A DNA stretch of 35,637 bases from Stygiobacter sp. (GCA_006218045.1 VBWB01000012.1:1-35637); one strand, 5' to 3'. Counted from the first letter of the stretch, positions 25,153 to 35,557 are shown. Numbers and translations: made by a program. The notes: generated from the letters alone by a model not told the origin.

Positions 25153-25169
25153 TTTAGAATAATGCCAAA
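25153..25169 (-). promoter_or_regulatory. Candidate Irr box upstream of the cytochrome c peroxidase gene
   Basis: Read on the minus strand, TTTGGCA-TTA-TTCTAAA matches the Irr-box consensus TTTAGAA-N3-TTCTAAA at 12 of 14 fixed positions. It lies about 135-150 bp before the ATG, just outside the large dyad and just before the rarA stop. Confidence 0.45.
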
Positions 25170-26458
25170 TCAATCCCCGTGCTTTTTGGTTCGCAGCCGG
25201 TCCCAGTATTCCAGCCGCTTGCGCACCTCGCGCTCGAAGCCGCGTTCGGGCGGATCGTAGAAACGTTGGCGGGCCATGCCGTCGGGGAAGTAGTTCTGGC
25301 CGGAAAAGCCGTCGGCCTGATCGTGGTCGTATTGATAATCCTTGCCGTAGCCCAGATCCTTCATCATCCGCGTCGGCGCGTTCAGGATACGCAGGGGCGG
25401 CATCAGGCTGCCGGTCTGCTTGGCCGCCTTGCGCGCCGCCTTATAGGCGGTGTAGGCGGCGTTGGATTTGGGCGCGGTGCCCAGATAGACCACCAATTGG
25501 GCGATGGCCAATTCGCCTTCCGGGCTGCCCAGACGCTCGAAGATATCCCAGGCGGCCAGGGCCTGCACCGCCGCGTTGGGATCGGCCAGACCGATATCCT
25601 CGACGGCGAAGCGGGTCAGGCGGCGGCAGATATAGGCCGGGTCCTCGCCGCCTTCCAGCATGCGGGCCATCCAGTAAAGCGCCGCGTCGGTATCGGAGCC
25701 GCGCAAGCTTTTGTGCAGCGCGCTGATCAGATTGTAATGGCCCTCGCGGTCCTTGTCATAGGCCGGCGCCCGCTGCTGCACCACCTTGGCCAGTTGGGCC
25801 GCGTCCAAGGCCGGCGTGGCGGGCAGGATGGACAGCGCCTCGATCAGGTTGAGGAAATAACGGCCATCGCCGTCGGCCATGGCCTTCAGCGCCGCCCGCG
25901 AATCGTCGGCCAGCGGCAGCTTGTGGCCCAATTCCGCCTCGGCCCGGGCGATCAGGGCATCCAGGGCGTCGTCGTCCAGGCGCTTCAGCACCAGCACCTG
26001 GGTGCGCGACAGCAAGGCGCCGTTCAGCTCGAAGCTGGGATTCTCAGTGGTGGCGCCCACCAGCACCACCGTACCGTTCTCGACGAAGGGCAGGAAGCCA
26101 TCCTGCTGGGCGCGGTTGAAGCGGTGGATCTCGTCGACGAACAACAGCGTGCCGCGCCCGGCTTCCTTGCGTTTGGCGGCGGCGTCGAACACCTTGCGCA
26201 GATCGGCGACGCCGGAAAACACCGCGCTCAACGGCTCGAAATGCAGATCGGTACGGGCCGCCAGCAAGCGGGCGATGGTGGTCTTGCCGCAACCCGGCGG
26301 CCCCCACAGGATGATGCTGGTCAGCCGTCCGGCGGCCAGCATGCGGCCTAAGGGGCCGGCAGGGCCGATCAGATGATCCTGGCCGACCACCTGATCCAGG
26401 TCAGCCGGGCGCAGCCGGTCGGCCAGCGGACGATCCTGCGGGCGCTCGAACAGGCTGG

Positions 26459-26462
<4 letters not shown>
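25170..26462 (-). CDS. rarA: Replication-associated recombination protein A (RarA/MgsA, AAA ATPase)
   Basis: 430 residues. RarA is a homotetrameric clamp-loader-like AAA+ ATPase acting at stalled replication forks. Visible are the N-terminal PLADRLRPADLDQVVGQDHL, Walker A GPPGCGKTT, Walker B FVDEIHRFN, sensor 1 GATTENPSFE, and the C-terminal tetramerisation region ending in QNYFPDGM and ERGFEREVRKRLEYW. Translation starts at GTG 26462, which overlaps the protease stop (GTGA), so the two genes are coupled on the minus strand. The pairing with an HtrA protease gene is probably only operonic. Confidence 0.96.
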
Positions 26463-27862
<1,400 letters not shown>

Positions 27863-27918
27863 GGGAAATTCCACGAAAGACGAAACGCCTTGATAGTATG
27901 GGGGGATTGGCGCGGCGA

Positions 27919-28296
27919 TCAATCCAGCCGTGCCAGTAATTCTCGCCCCATTTCGCCACCGTCATCGGTCAGGCCATGGTCGATGATGATTTCCATGGCC
28001 TCGAGCAGGGGCGTGATGCGCTCGGGCGGGGGCGCATCCTCGGTCAGCATCCGGCACAGATCCTGGCCGATCCGGCTGACCAGCGGATAGCCGAAGCTGC
28101 CGGCCTGGCCCTTGATGTCGTGGATGATGGTGTAAAGCCGGTCACGATCGGCGGGCGGGGTCAGGCAGGCGCGGGCGGCGGCGATGTCGGCGCGCAGCCA
28201 GCGGGGATAATCCCGGCTCAGGCGGTCGAGGGCGGCCTCGGCCCGGGCCAGGGCCTCGGCATCCAAGCCATCGGGCAAGGCATCGCTATCGGCCAT
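27919..28296 (-). CDS. Histidine-phosphotransfer (Hpt) domain protein
   Basis: 125 residues with a single Hpt four-helix domain. The phosphorylatable His59 sits in TIIHDIKGQAGSFGYP, the classic HxxKGxxxxxG pattern. Hpt proteins shuttle phosphate between hybrid kinases and receivers, here without any kinase in the neighbourhood. The gene starts 5 bp after the stop of the receiver-like gene on the same strand and is followed by htrA. The pair therefore looks like an orphan two-gene relay; the cognate kinase must be elsewhere. Confidence 0.88.
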   Translation of the reverse strand: MADSDALPDGLDAEALARAEAALDRLSRDYPRWLRADIAAARACLTPPADRDRLYTIIHDIKGQAGSFGYPLVSRIGQDLCRMLTEDAPPPERITPLLEAMEIIIDHGLTDDGGEMGRELLARLD

Positions 28297-28301
28297 GGGC
28301 C

Positions 28302-28739
28302 TTACTCGGCTGCCGACCGGGGACGGCCGACGGGCTTGCGCCGGTGGCTTTCCTCGATCAGGGCACCGGCGCGCTGAATGATTTCAATGGCGGAAATGGG
28401 GGTCGAGACCATGTCGTTGATCCCCGCTTCCCAGGCCACTTCCAGTATGGCGTGGTGGGTACTGGGGCTGATGCCCAGGATCGAGGTGTCGGTCTGGCCG
28501 AACTCGCCCCGGCGCAGGCGGTGGGCGAACAGCAGCGCCTCGGTGGAATCGCCGCCCAGATCGATGACGATCAGATCGGGCGGAGTCTTCAGCACCAGGG
28601 GGACGGCCTGCACGACGGAGCGGGCTTCTTCGCACGATTTAATCCCAAGGGCGGCCATCAGGGTGACGATCAGGCGACGCATATGGGCGCTGGGATGGAT
28701 CACCAGTACGCGGGCCTTGCTGCCGTCCACCCTTAACAT
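28302..28739 (-). CDS. Receiver-like (CheY-fold) protein with degenerate active site
   Basis: 145 residues. The fold follows a response-regulator receiver: strand VLVIHP, helix, DLIVID with Asp60 at the phosphoacceptor position, then SILGISP and a C-terminal helix. The acidic pair that normally follows the first strand is replaced by His15-Pro16. The usual conserved Lys before Pro near the end of strand 5 is Thr113 (VSTPIS). Without these, Mg binding and phosphorylation would be weak or absent, so it may work as a protein-interaction module. A basic tail (SHRRKPVGRPR) follows. Its partner is probably the adjacent Hpt protein. A good promoter lies at 28807-28835. Confidence 0.8.
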   Translation of the reverse strand: MLRVDGSKARVLVIHPSAHMRRLIVTLMAALGIKSCEEARSVVQAVPLVLKTPPDLIVIDLGGDSTEALLFAHRLRRGEFGQTDTSILGISPSTHHAILEVAWEAGINDMVSTPISAIEIIQRAGALIEESHRRKPVGRPRSAAE

Positions 28740-28806
28740 CCGTGGCGTCGCCCTTTACAGTGGGGTCACTGGTCGTGCATGCGGCTGTTTATAAGCCGTT
28801 CAACGG

Positions 28807-28835
28807 AATATACAGACTCTACCCGATGTGCGCAA
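28807..28835 (-). promoter_or_regulatory. Candidate sigma-70 promoter of the receiver-Hpt genes
   Basis: On the minus strand TTGCGC (28835-28830), 17-nt spacer, TATATT (28812-28807). It is 68 bp upstream of the receiver-like gene start at 28739. A short ACCTA-N5-TAGGT dyad (28849-28863) lies just upstream. Confidence 0.6.
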
Positions 28836-28918
28836 CTAAGCGTCGAGAACCTATCTGTTAGGTATAGTTGAGCAATATCAAGGGTGCCACGACCTTGGCC
28901 GAGCGGGGAAATGATTGC

Positions 28919-29440
28919 ATGTTCAAACGACTGATTTCCTTTGGCGCCGCGGCGATCGCCGCCCTGACCTCGGCCTGCGAGGACGGCCCGTCCACCATTC
29001 CCGGCGGCTGGCGCAGCGCGGCGGTGTGGAGCACCATGGTCCATGCCAGTGCCAATGGGCCGGTATGGCTGAACGTGCATGGCCAGCCTTTTGGCGCGGC
29101 GGCGGATTTCAACGACAAGCTGGCGGCGGCCATGACCAATCAATTGGTCGGTCGGCAATTGGCCTTCACCGCCCGGCGCGATCAGGCCGACCGGCCTGAG
29201 TTCCGCGTGGTGCTGGCCTTCAATGTTCCGGCCAATGCCGACCCGCGGGATTTGTGCGCCGGACAGGTGGCCACCGCTGCCCAACCCGGCGACAAGGTGA
29301 CGGTGTTGGCGGCGTTTTGCGACAAATCAGGATTGCTGTCATCGGTGCAGGGCTGGGTGGCCAAGGTCGAGGGTGTCGACGACCCCCGCTTCCGCCGTTT
29401 GCTGGGGCAGGCGGTCCGCGATCTGTTCGGCTCGCCCTGA
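28919..29440 (+). CDS. Putative lipoprotein, unknown function
   Basis: 173 residues with a lipoprotein signal peptide (MFKRLISFGAAAIAALTSAC, lipobox ending at Cys20). The mature part contains VWSTMVHASANGPVWLNVHG and RPEFRVVLAFNVPANADPRDLC. I do not recognise a family; the VVLAFNVP and GDKVTVLAAFCD strands suggest a beta-rich domain. Two further Cys (in DLCAGQ and AFCDKSG) could form a disulphide in the periplasm. GGGGAA lies 8 nt before the ATG at 28919. It is divergent from the receiver-Hpt genes and stands alone. Confidence 0.72.
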   Translation: MFKRLISFGAAAIAALTSACEDGPSTIPGGWRSAAVWSTMVHASANGPVWLNVHGQPFGAAADFNDKLAAAMTNQLVGRQLAFTARRDQADRPEFRVVLAFNVPANADPRDLCAGQVATAAQPGDKVTVLAAFCDKSGLLSSVQGWVAKVEGVDDPRFRRLLGQAVRDLFGSP

Positions 29441-29576
29441 CGCGACAATTACGCCTTCCGGCGCAGGAAGTCAGGCAAAAGTATGGCAAAGGGGTGCGTG
29501 CGGAAAGCGGCACCAACGTTCCGTAGAATCGGTTCGTCGCGATATTTTCTTGATCATCGTCAAGTCGGTGCGGCAC

Positions 29577-29825
29577 TCATTTCTTTCGTACCACCAAGCG
29601 ATGCGGACCATGGGCGAGCGCGCCGTCTTCGGCTTGAATGCTGACGATTTCATGTCCCAGTTCTGCCAGGGAGCGGGGAACATTGGTCAAAGGTTCCATC
29701 CCTTTCAGACGAATTTCCGCCACCTCTCCGGAGGCCATTTTCTCGACCAGCAATTTGGCCCGGACGAAGGTCATGGGGCAGAGCTCGGCAGTTATGTCAA
29801 GGCTGTAGTTGATTTGTTCAGTCAT
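29577..29825 (-). CDS. TusA/SirA-like sulfur-carrier protein
   Basis: 82 residues of the TusA/SirA fold. The N-terminal TAELCPMTFVRAK carries the conserved Cys16 of the CPxP motif, here CPMT, with the second Pro replaced by Thr. The family carries persulphide sulfur for tRNA thiolation, molybdenum cofactor and related pathways, and variant CPM forms of uncertain role are common in alphaproteobacteria. It is cytoplasmic with no neighbour of sulfur metabolism in view. It is divergent from mucR, sharing a 99-bp intergenic region. Confidence 0.88.
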   Translation of the reverse strand: MTEQINYSLDITAELCPMTFVRAKLLVEKMASGEVAEIRLKGMEPLTNVPRSLAELGHEIVSIQAEDGALAHGPHRLVVRKK

Positions 29826-29860
29826 GCGTTTTCCGCCACTTGGGTTGCTGGTAATGGTTA

Positions 29861-29889
29861 TTGCAGTGACAAGAAGAAAGAACTATATA
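29861..29889 (+). promoter_or_regulatory. Candidate sigma-70 promoter of mucR
   Basis: TTGCAG (29861-29866), 17-nt spacer, TATATA (29884-29889). It is optimally spaced and predicts transcription start near 29896, about 29 nt before the mucR ATG at 29925. The AT-rich surroundings suit MucR autoregulation (inference). Confidence 0.65.
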
Positions 29890-29924
29890 GGCGACACTCG
29901 TCTTAACCGGAGGCCTGCTCTTAA

Positions 29925-30347
29925 ATGTCGGAGCGTTCTAACACCAGCGACCTGTTGTCCCTGACCACGGAAATCGTGGCGGCGCATGTCGCCAACAATT
30001 CCGTCGCCGTCGCCGATCTGCCGCAGCTGATCAACGAAGTCTACCGCACCCTGGCTTCCGTCGGCAGCACCCCCTCGGCGCCCGAGCGTCCGCAGCCGGC
30101 GGTGGCGGTGAAGAAATCGGTGCTTCCCGATTACATCATCTGCCTGGAAGACGGCAAGAAGTTGAAGATGCTGAAGCGGCATCTGAAGACCGCCTACAAC
30201 ATGAGCCCGGAGGAATACCGCGAGCGTTGGGGCCTGCCGGCCGATTATCCCATGGTCGCCCCCAACTACGCCGCGCATCGTTCGTCGCTGGCCAAGAAGA
30301 TCGGTCTGGGCACCAAGCCGCGCAAGCGCCCGGTTCGCCGAGTCTGA
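29925..30347 (+). CDS. mucR: MucR/Ros family transcriptional regulator
   Basis: 140 residues. The N-terminal oligomerisation part (LLSLTTEIVAAHVANNSVAVADLPQLI) and the Ros/MucR DNA-binding region (DYIICLEDGKKLKMLKRHLK, then YNMSPEEYRERWGLPADYPMVAPNYA) are unmistakable. MucR is an H-NS-like, AT-preferring global repressor of exopolysaccharide, motility and cell-cycle genes. The zinc-finger ligands are incomplete: Cys73 and His86 are present, but Asp76 replaces the second Cys and Ala90 stands where Ros has its second His. Zinc-free variants are known in the family. GGAGG precedes the ATG by about 10 nt. It is followed by a terminator. Confidence 0.95.
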   Translation: MSERSNTSDLLSLTTEIVAAHVANNSVAVADLPQLINEVYRTLASVGSTPSAPERPQPAVAVKKSVLPDYIICLEDGKKLKMLKRHLKTAYNMSPEEYRERWGLPADYPMVAPNYAAHRSSLAKKIGLGTKPRKRPVRRV

Positions 30348-30403
30348 TCCGGTGGCGCGTTTGATTTCGCGCCGCCTCTGATCTCAACCATAAATTTTTT
30401 GTG

Positions 30404-30440
30404 GGCGCCGCGGGCATTTCGTTCGCGGCGCCTTTGGTTT
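30404..30440 (+). terminator. Intrinsic terminator of mucR
   Basis: Perfect 9-bp arms GGCGCCGCG (30404-30412) and CGCGGCGCC (30424-30432) with an 11-nt loop and TTTGGTTT after them. A second, weaker hairpin (30351-30376) lies directly after the mucR stop, followed at a distance by TTTTTT (30395-30400). Confidence 0.78.
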
Positions 30441-30476
30441 ATGATCCCCGTCCGATAATCCTGACGAAGGGCCGCC

Positions 30477-30908
30477 ATGGTTTCGCGCATTGAACAGCGT
30501 TGCATCGACAAGGGTATGAAGATGACGGACCAGCGTCGGGTCATCGCCCAGGTGCTGTCCGATTCCGCCGATCACCCGGATGTGGAAGAGGTGTACCGCC
30601 GCGCCACCGCCAGGGATCCGCGTATTTCCATCGCCACCGTCTACCGCACCGTCCGCCTGTTCGAGGAGGAAAGCATCCTTGAACGCCACGATTTCGGTGA
30701 CGGCCGCGCCCGCTATGAAGAAGCGCCGAGCGAACACCACGATCATCTGATCGATGTCAATTCCGCCCGGGTGATCGAGTTCACCAGCCCCGAGATCGAG
30801 GCGTTGCAGCGGGAAATCGCCCGCGAGCACGGCTTTCGTCTGGTTGGGCATCGGCTGGAATTGTACGGAGTCCCGTTGACTTCCGGCGGCGATTCCGACG
30901 ACAAATAG
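30477..30908 (+). CDS. fur: Fur family ferric uptake regulator
   Basis: 143 residues. The N-terminal winged helix contains MTDQRRVIAQVL and ISIATVYRTVRLFEEESIL; the metal-sensing part contains the HHDHLI motif and ends with the conserved GHRLELYGVP. The C-terminal CxxC zinc motifs of E. coli Fur are absent, as is usual in alphaproteobacterial Fur/Mur proteins, some of which respond to Mn rather than Fe, so the metal is uncertain. AAGGG lies 6 nt before the ATG at 30477. It is about 50 bp upstream of olsB and may share its transcript. Confidence 0.92.
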   Translation: MVSRIEQRCIDKGMKMTDQRRVIAQVLSDSADHPDVEEVYRRATARDPRISIATVYRTVRLFEEESILERHDFGDGRARYEEAPSEHHDHLIDVNSARVIEFTSPEIEALQREIAREHGFRLVGHRLELYGVPLTSGGDSDDK

Positions 30909-30960
30909 CCAAGGAACGCCTGGGGCTTTTCCTTGGCGCCATTTAATCAGGCGAGGATGC

Positions 30961-31770
30961 ATGAGTTCGCTGGAGAACGAGGTCGAGGCGGCGGGGACAC
31001 GCCTTGAGGTTCGGTTGGCCGCCAACGAAGAGGAAATCCTGGCGGCCCAGGCTCTGCGCTATCGCGTATTTTACGAGGAAATGGGGGCCAAGCCGACGCC
31101 GGAGATGGCCGCCCGGCACTCGGATTTCGATCCCTTCGATAGCATCTGCGACCATCTTCTGGTGCTGGACCCGGCGCGCGGCGCCGGCGGCAAGGCGGTG
31201 GTCGGCACCTATCGGCTGATCCGGCGCGAGGTGGGCGAAGCCCATGGCAAGTTCTATACCGCCAGCGAATACGACATTTCCAAGATCCTGGACAAGGGCG
31301 GCAAGTTCATGGAACTGGGCCGGTCCTGCGTCGATGTCGAGTACCGTACGGGTGCGACCATGCAGGTCATGTGGTCGGGCATCGCCAATTATGTCTGGGA
31401 TCACGGCATCGAGCTGATGTTCGGCTGCGCGTCGTTGCCGGGCACCGATCCGGCGGCGTTGTCGACCCAATTGTCCTATCTGTATCACTATCATCTGGCG
31501 CCGGCGGCGATTTGCCCGCGCGCCCTTGATGCCCTGTACGTCGACATGAATCTGGCCGACAAGGACAGCCTCAACCCCCGCCGCTCGCTGGCCTCGCTGC
31601 CGCCCTTGATCAAGGGCTATCTGCGTCTGGGCGGCTTTGTCGGCGATGGCGCCGTCATCGACCACCAGTTCAACACCACCGATGTCTGCGTCATGGTCAA
31701 GACCGAGTTGGTCACCGCCAAATACGCCAAGCATTATGACCGCACCCGCGATATTCCGGGCGGCCAGTAA
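30961..31770 (+). CDS. olsB: Ornithine-acyl-ACP N-acyltransferase (OlsB-like)
   Basis: 269 residues of the GNAT-like OlsB family. The recognisable parts are AQALRYRVFYEEMGAKPTPEM near the N-terminus, HLLVLDP, the ELGRSCVD segment and GYLRLGGFVGDGAVIDHQFNTTDVCVM near the C-terminus. OlsB attaches a 3-hydroxyacyl chain to ornithine, giving lyso-ornithine lipid. OlsA, encoded 5 bp downstream, adds the second acyl chain, so both steps of ornithine-lipid synthesis are present. These phosphorus-free lipids replace phospholipids under phosphate limitation in many alphaproteobacteria. No phosphate box is obvious upstream. Confidence 0.93.
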   Translation: MSSLENEVEAAGTRLEVRLAANEEEILAAQALRYRVFYEEMGAKPTPEMAARHSDFDPFDSICDHLLVLDPARGAGGKAVVGTYRLIRREVGEAHGKFYTASEYDISKILDKGGKFMELGRSCVDVEYRTGATMQVMWSGIANYVWDHGIELMFGCASLPGTDPAALSTQLSYLYHYHLAPAAICPRALDALYVDMNLADKDSLNPRRSLASLPPLIKGYLRLGGFVGDGAVIDHQFNTTDVCVMVKTELVTAKYAKHYDRTRDIPGGQ

Positions 31771-31775
31771 CGGCC

Positions 31776-32585
31776 ATGAGCAACCGCTTCGTCGCCATCA
31801 TGCGGTTGATCGGCTTCGTCTCATGGACCTTGCTGGCCATGGGACCGTATCTGGTGCTGCTGGCCATTCGTCCCCACGCCTGCATCCATTACACAAGGCG
31901 CTATTTCCAGGTCGTCGCCCGCATCTGCGGTTTCGTCGTCAAGACCCGGGGGCAACCGGCCCGGGCGGCGGGGCCGGTGCTGTTCGTCAGCAATCACGCC
32001 AGCTATCTGGACATCATCATCCTGGGCAGCGTCATCAAGGCCAATTTCGTCGCCAAGGCGGAAGTGGCCGGTTGGCCCGGCTTCGGCTTTCTCGCCCGCA
32101 TCGCCCGGACGGTATTTGTCGCCAGGAAGCGCGGCGGCACGGCGGGCGAGCGCGACGCCCTGACCAACCGGCTGAAGAGCGGCGATTCGCTGATGTTGTT
32201 CCCCGAAGGCACCAGCAATGACGGCAATAACGTGCTGGCCTTCAAAAGTTCGCTTTTCGCGGTGGCGGAAATGACCGACCCCGATGACAAGCCGTTGCCG
32301 GTGCAGCCGGTCTCCATCGCCTATACCCGGCTGGACGGCATGCCGTTGTGCCGGGCGCTCAGGCCCTATTACGCCTGGTATGGCGACATGACCCTGGTCG
32401 GCCATCTGCTCGATGCCCTGGGCCTGGGCCGGGTCCAGGTGGAGGTGGTGTTCCATCCGGTGGTCAGTCTGGCCGATTTCGGCGACCGCAAGGCGCTGTC
32501 CAACCATTGCCACGATCTGGTGCGCCAGGGGGTGGTCAAGGCCTTGGCCGGGCGGCTGGATGCGCCGGTCCCGGCCGTTCATTGA
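31776..32585 (+). CDS. olsA: 1-acyl-glycerol-3-phosphate/lyso-ornithine-lipid acyltransferase (OlsA-like)
   Basis: 269 residues of the PlsC/OlsA acyltransferase family. An N-terminal membrane segment (about 8-32) precedes the catalytic HX4D motif in SNHASYLD, the TVFVARKR segment and FPEGTS motif. Because it follows olsB by 5 bp, its main substrate is probably lyso-ornithine lipid, though OlsA proteins can also acylate lysophosphatidic acid. It is a cytoplasmic-membrane-associated protein. About 130 bp separate it from miaB, where a TTGACT (32606-32611) hints at a separate promoter. Confidence 0.92.
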   Translation: MSNRFVAIMRLIGFVSWTLLAMGPYLVLLAIRPHACIHYTRRYFQVVARICGFVVKTRGQPARAAGPVLFVSNHASYLDIIILGSVIKANFVAKAEVAGWPGFGFLARIARTVFVARKRGGTAGERDALTNRLKSGDSLMLFPEGTSNDGNNVLAFKSSLFAVAEMTDPDDKPLPVQPVSIAYTRLDGMPLCRALRPYYAWYGDMTLVGHLLDALGLGRVQVEVVFHPVVSLADFGDRKALSNHCHDLVRQGVVKALAGRLDAPVPAVH

Positions 32586-32715
32586 AAGTTCAACCTGTGG
32601 ATATCTTGACTCCTGGGGCGGCGATGTTAGCTTCTGGTCTTCGTGGAGGGCGGTTTCGGGCGCCCATTTCTGTCATTGGAAGCGCCGGCGGCGAAAGGGC
32701 CGCGGGCGAACGGCA

Positions 32716-34062
32716 TTGACCAAGAAGCTATTCGTCAAGACCTATGGTTGCCAGATGAACGTTTATGACTCGGCCCGCATGGCCGATGTCCTGGCGCCGC
32801 TTGGCTATGGCCCCGGTGATTCGCCCGAGGACGCCGACATGGTCATCCTCAACACCTGCCATATCCGCGAGAAGGCCTCGGAAAAGGTGTTTTCCGAGCT
32901 GGGCCGGCTGCGCCAGATCAAGACGGACAAGGATGGTGGCCTGATCATCGCCGTCGCCGGCTGCGTCGCCCAAGCCGAGGGCGAGGAAATCCTGCGCCGC
33001 GCCCCCTTCGTCGATATCGTGCTGGGGCCGCAGACCTATCACCGGCTGCCGGAGATGGTGGCGCAAGCCACGCGTGCCGCCCTGGCCAACGGCAATGGCG
33101 GTGCCGTGCTGGATACCGAATTCCCCATCGAGCCCAAGTTCGACCATCTGCCCGAACCGCGCGCCGACGGCCCGGCGGCGTTTTTGTCGGTGCAGGAGGG
33201 CTGCGACAAGTTCTGCACCTTCTGCGTCGTCCCCTATACCAGGGGCGGTGAATATTCGCGCCCGTCCCCGGCCATCCTGGACGAGGCGAAAAAGCTGGTG
33301 GACCAGGGCGTGGTGGAAATCACCCTGCTGGGCCAGAACGTCAATGCCTGGCATGGCGACGACGGCAAAAGCTTCGGCTGGCTGATCCGCCAATTGGCCA
33401 AGCTGGACGGGCTGGAGCGCATCCGCTTCACCACCTCGCACCCGCGCGACATGGACGACGACCTGATCGACGCCCACGGCGAGGTGAAAAAACTGATGCC
33501 GTTCCTGCATCTGCCGGTGCAGGCCGGCTCCAATCGCATGTTGGAAGCCATGAACCGCCGCCACGACCGCGATTTCTATTTCGGCCTGGTCGACAAGCTG
33601 CGTGCCGCCCGGCCCGATCTGGCGCTGTCGTCGGATTTCATCGTCGGCTTCCCTGGCGAGACCGATGCCGATTTCGCCGAGACCTTGGACCTAGTCCGCC
33701 GTGTCGGCTTCGTCAACACCTATTCGTTCAAGTATTCGGCCCGTCCCGGCACGCCGGCGGCGATCATGGCCAACCAGGTGGACGAGGCGGTCAAGGAGGC
33801 GCGGCTGGCCCGGTTGATGGATTTGCTGCAAGAGCAGACCAACCGTTTCAATCAGAACTGCCTGGGCATGGAAATGGCGGTGGTGCTGGACCGCCAGGGC
33901 AAGTATCCCGGCCAGTTGATCGGTCGCTCGCCCTATATGCAGCCGGTGCACGTGGACAATGTCGGCCATCTGGCCGGACAGTTGGTCACGGTGCGGATCA
34001 GCGAAATTCACCCGCGCAGTCTGAAGGGTGAAATCATCGAGGCCGAAAGGAAACGCGCGTGA
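32716..34062 (+). CDS. miaB: tRNA-2-methylthio-N6-dimethylallyladenosine synthase
   Basis: 448 residues. MiaB adds the 2-methylthio group to i6A37 of tRNAs. Two iron-sulfur clusters are visible: the UPF0004 cluster with Cys12, Cys48 and Cys83, and the radical-SAM cluster CDKFCTFC with Cys163, Cys167 and Cys170. A C-terminal TRAM domain covers about the last 65 residues. The start is TTG at 32716 ([15 protein letters not shown]); the frame extends upstream but with no ATG and no similarity. The ribosome site is weak. The stop overlaps the phoH start, beginning a coupled miaB-phoH-ybeY run. Confidence 0.96.
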   Translation: MTKKLFVKTYGCQMNVYDSARMADVLAPLGYGPGDSPEDADMVILNTCHIREKASEKVFSELGRLRQIKTDKDGGLIIAVAGCVAQAEGEEILRRAPFVDIVLGPQTYHRLPEMVAQATRAALANGNGGAVLDTEFPIEPKFDHLPEPRADGPAAFLSVQEGCDKFCTFCVVPYTRGGEYSRPSPAILDEAKKLVDQGVVEITLLGQNVNAWHGDDGKSFGWLIRQLAKLDGLERIRFTTSHPRDMDDDLIDAHGEVKKLMPFLHLPVQAGSNRMLEAMNRRHDRDFYFGLVDKLRAARPDLALSSDFIVGFPGETDADFAETLDLVRRVGFVNTYSFKYSARPGTPAAIMANQVDEAVKEARLARLMDLLQEQTNRFNQNCLGMEMAVVLDRQGKYPGQLIGRSPYMQPVHVDNVGHLAGQLVTVRISEIHPRSLKGEIIEAERKRA

Positions 34063-35042
34063 GCGACGTCTCACCCCGGCAAACCACCCTGCTGCGCGAG
34101 TACCACAACAACGCCCTGTCGCAAGTGCTGTTCGGTCCGCACAATGTCAATCTGGACCGGATCGAGCGGCTTTTGGGGGTGGCGCTGAACGCGCGCGGCA
34201 ACGCCGTCAGCATTTCCGGCACGCCGGAATCGGCGGCCGAGGCAGCCCGCGTGCTGGACGATCTCTATGCCCTGGCCGGGCGTCAAGGCCACCTGGAAAC
34301 CGCCGACGTGGATGCCGCCACCCGCATGAACGAACCGCGCGCCGATGCCGACGAACTGGTGTTGCGCACGCGCAAGCGCCACATCGCCCCACGCACGCCG
34401 ACCCAGGCCGATTATCTGAAGGCGCTGAACGAGGATCCGCTGGTGTTCGGGCTGGGGCCGGCGGGCACCGGCAAGACCTATCTGGCGGTGGCCAAGGCGG
34501 TGGCGCTGATGCTGGCCGGCGAGGTCGACCGCATCATCCTGTCGCGCCCGGCGGTGGAAGCGGGCGAGCGTCTGGGTTTTCTGCCCGGCGATCTCAAGGA
34601 AAAGGTCGATCCTTACTTGCGTCCGCTTTATGACGCCCTGCATGACATGCTGCCCGGCGATCAGGTGATGAAGAAACTGAGCGCCGGCGAGATCGAGGTC
34701 GCCCCCCTGGCCTTCATGCGCGGGCGCACCTTGGCCAATTCCTTCATCATCCTGGACGAGGCGCAGAACACCACGCCCATGCAGATGAAGATGTTCCTGA
34801 CCCGTCTGGGCGAACATTCGCGCATGGTCATCACCGGCGATCTGTCGCAGACCGACTTGCCGCCGGGGGCGCGGTCCGGGCTGGCCGATGCGCTTGAGAC
34901 CTTGGACGGGGTCAAGGGCGTGTCCTTCGTCACCTTCACCGACCGCGACGTGGTCCGCCACGATCTGGTCACCCGCATCGTCCGCGCCTATGACCGGGTC
35001 GAGCGGGCCCGCAAGCAAGCCAAGGGAGAATCCGTTTCATGA
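34059..35042 (+). CDS. ybeZ: PhoH-like ATPase (YbeZ/PhoL)
   Basis: 327 residues. The N-terminal segment resembles a small RNA-binding domain ([22 protein letters not shown]). The P-loop ATPase core follows, with Walker [16 protein letters not shown] near residue 135 and Walker [10 protein letters not shown], then [11 protein letters not shown]. YbeZ partners YbeY in ribosome and RNA maturation in E. coli. Translation starts with GTG at 34059, overlapping the miaB stop (GTGA). The end overlaps the ybeY ATG (ATGA), so all three are translated together. Confidence 0.94.
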   Translation: MSDVSPRQTTLLREYHNNALSQVLFGPHNVNLDRIERLLGVALNARGNAVSISGTPESAAEAARVLDDLYALAGRQGHLETADVDAATRMNEPRADADELVLRTRKRHIAPRTPTQADYLKALNEDPLVFGLGPAGTGKTYLAVAKAVALMLAGEVDRIILSRPAVEAGERLGFLPGDLKEKVDPYLRPLYDALHDMLPGDQVMKKLSAGEIEVAPLAFMRGRTLANSFIILDEAQNTTPMQMKMFLTRLGEHSRMVITGDLSQTDLPPGARSGLADALETLDGVKGVSFVTFTDRDVVRHDLVTRIVRAYDRVERARKQAKGESVS

Positions 35043-35557
35043 GCGCCGAAATCGACGTCGCCGTGTCCATCGAGGACGAGGCCTGGACCCGGGCCCTGCC
35101 GGGGGTCGAGGAATTGTGCCGGAGCATGGTGCTGGCGACGGTGCAGGCGGCAGGCGGCGAACTGGACGGGCCGGCGGTGGAGGTCAGCGTGGTGCTGACC
35201 AGCGACACCGCCGTGCACGCGCTCAACCAAGACTGGCGCGGCCAGGACAAGCCCACCAACGTGCTGTCCTTCGCCGCCCTTGACGACGATGAGGCGCCGG
35301 TGGTGGTGGGCGCCCCCGTGCTGTTGGGCGACGTCGTCATGGCCTTTGGCGTCTGCGCGCAGGAAGCGCGCGACCAGGGCAAGACCCTGGCCCATCACAC
35401 GGCCCATCTGGTGGTGCACGGCACGCTGCATCTGCTGGGCTGGGACCACGAAGAGGACGAGACGGAAGCCGAGGAAATGGAGCGGCTGGAGACGGTCATT
35501 CTGTCCGGCTTCGGCATCGCCGATCCGTATGCGGAGGGAGAGAATCAGGGATCATGA
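35039..35557 (+). CDS. ybeY: rRNA maturation endoribonuclease YbeY
   Basis: 172 residues. The zinc-binding motif HLVVHGTLHLLGWDHE contains the three His typical of YbeY (HGxLHLxGxDH), preceded by the RGQDKPTNVLSFA segment. YbeY takes part in 16S rRNA 3'-end processing and late 70S quality control. Its ATG overlaps the phoH-like stop, and its own stop overlaps the next start at 35554 (ATGA). The slightly longer N-terminus (about 15 residues) is common in Rhodospirillales. Confidence 0.96.
   Translation: MSAEIDVAVSIEDEAWTRALPGVEELCRSMVLATVQAAGGELDGPAVEVSVVLTSDTAVHALNQDWRGQDKPTNVLSFAALDDDEAPVVVGAPVLLGDVVMAFGVCAQEARDQGKTLAHHTAHLVVHGTLHLLGWDHEEDETEAEEMERLETVILSGFGIADPYAEGENQGS

Noticed and set aside
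28766-29284. 172-residue minus-strand frame opposite the 28919 lipoprotein
   Set aside because: It covers the promoter of the receiver gene and the lipoprotein signal peptide on the other strand; its composition is shadow-like.
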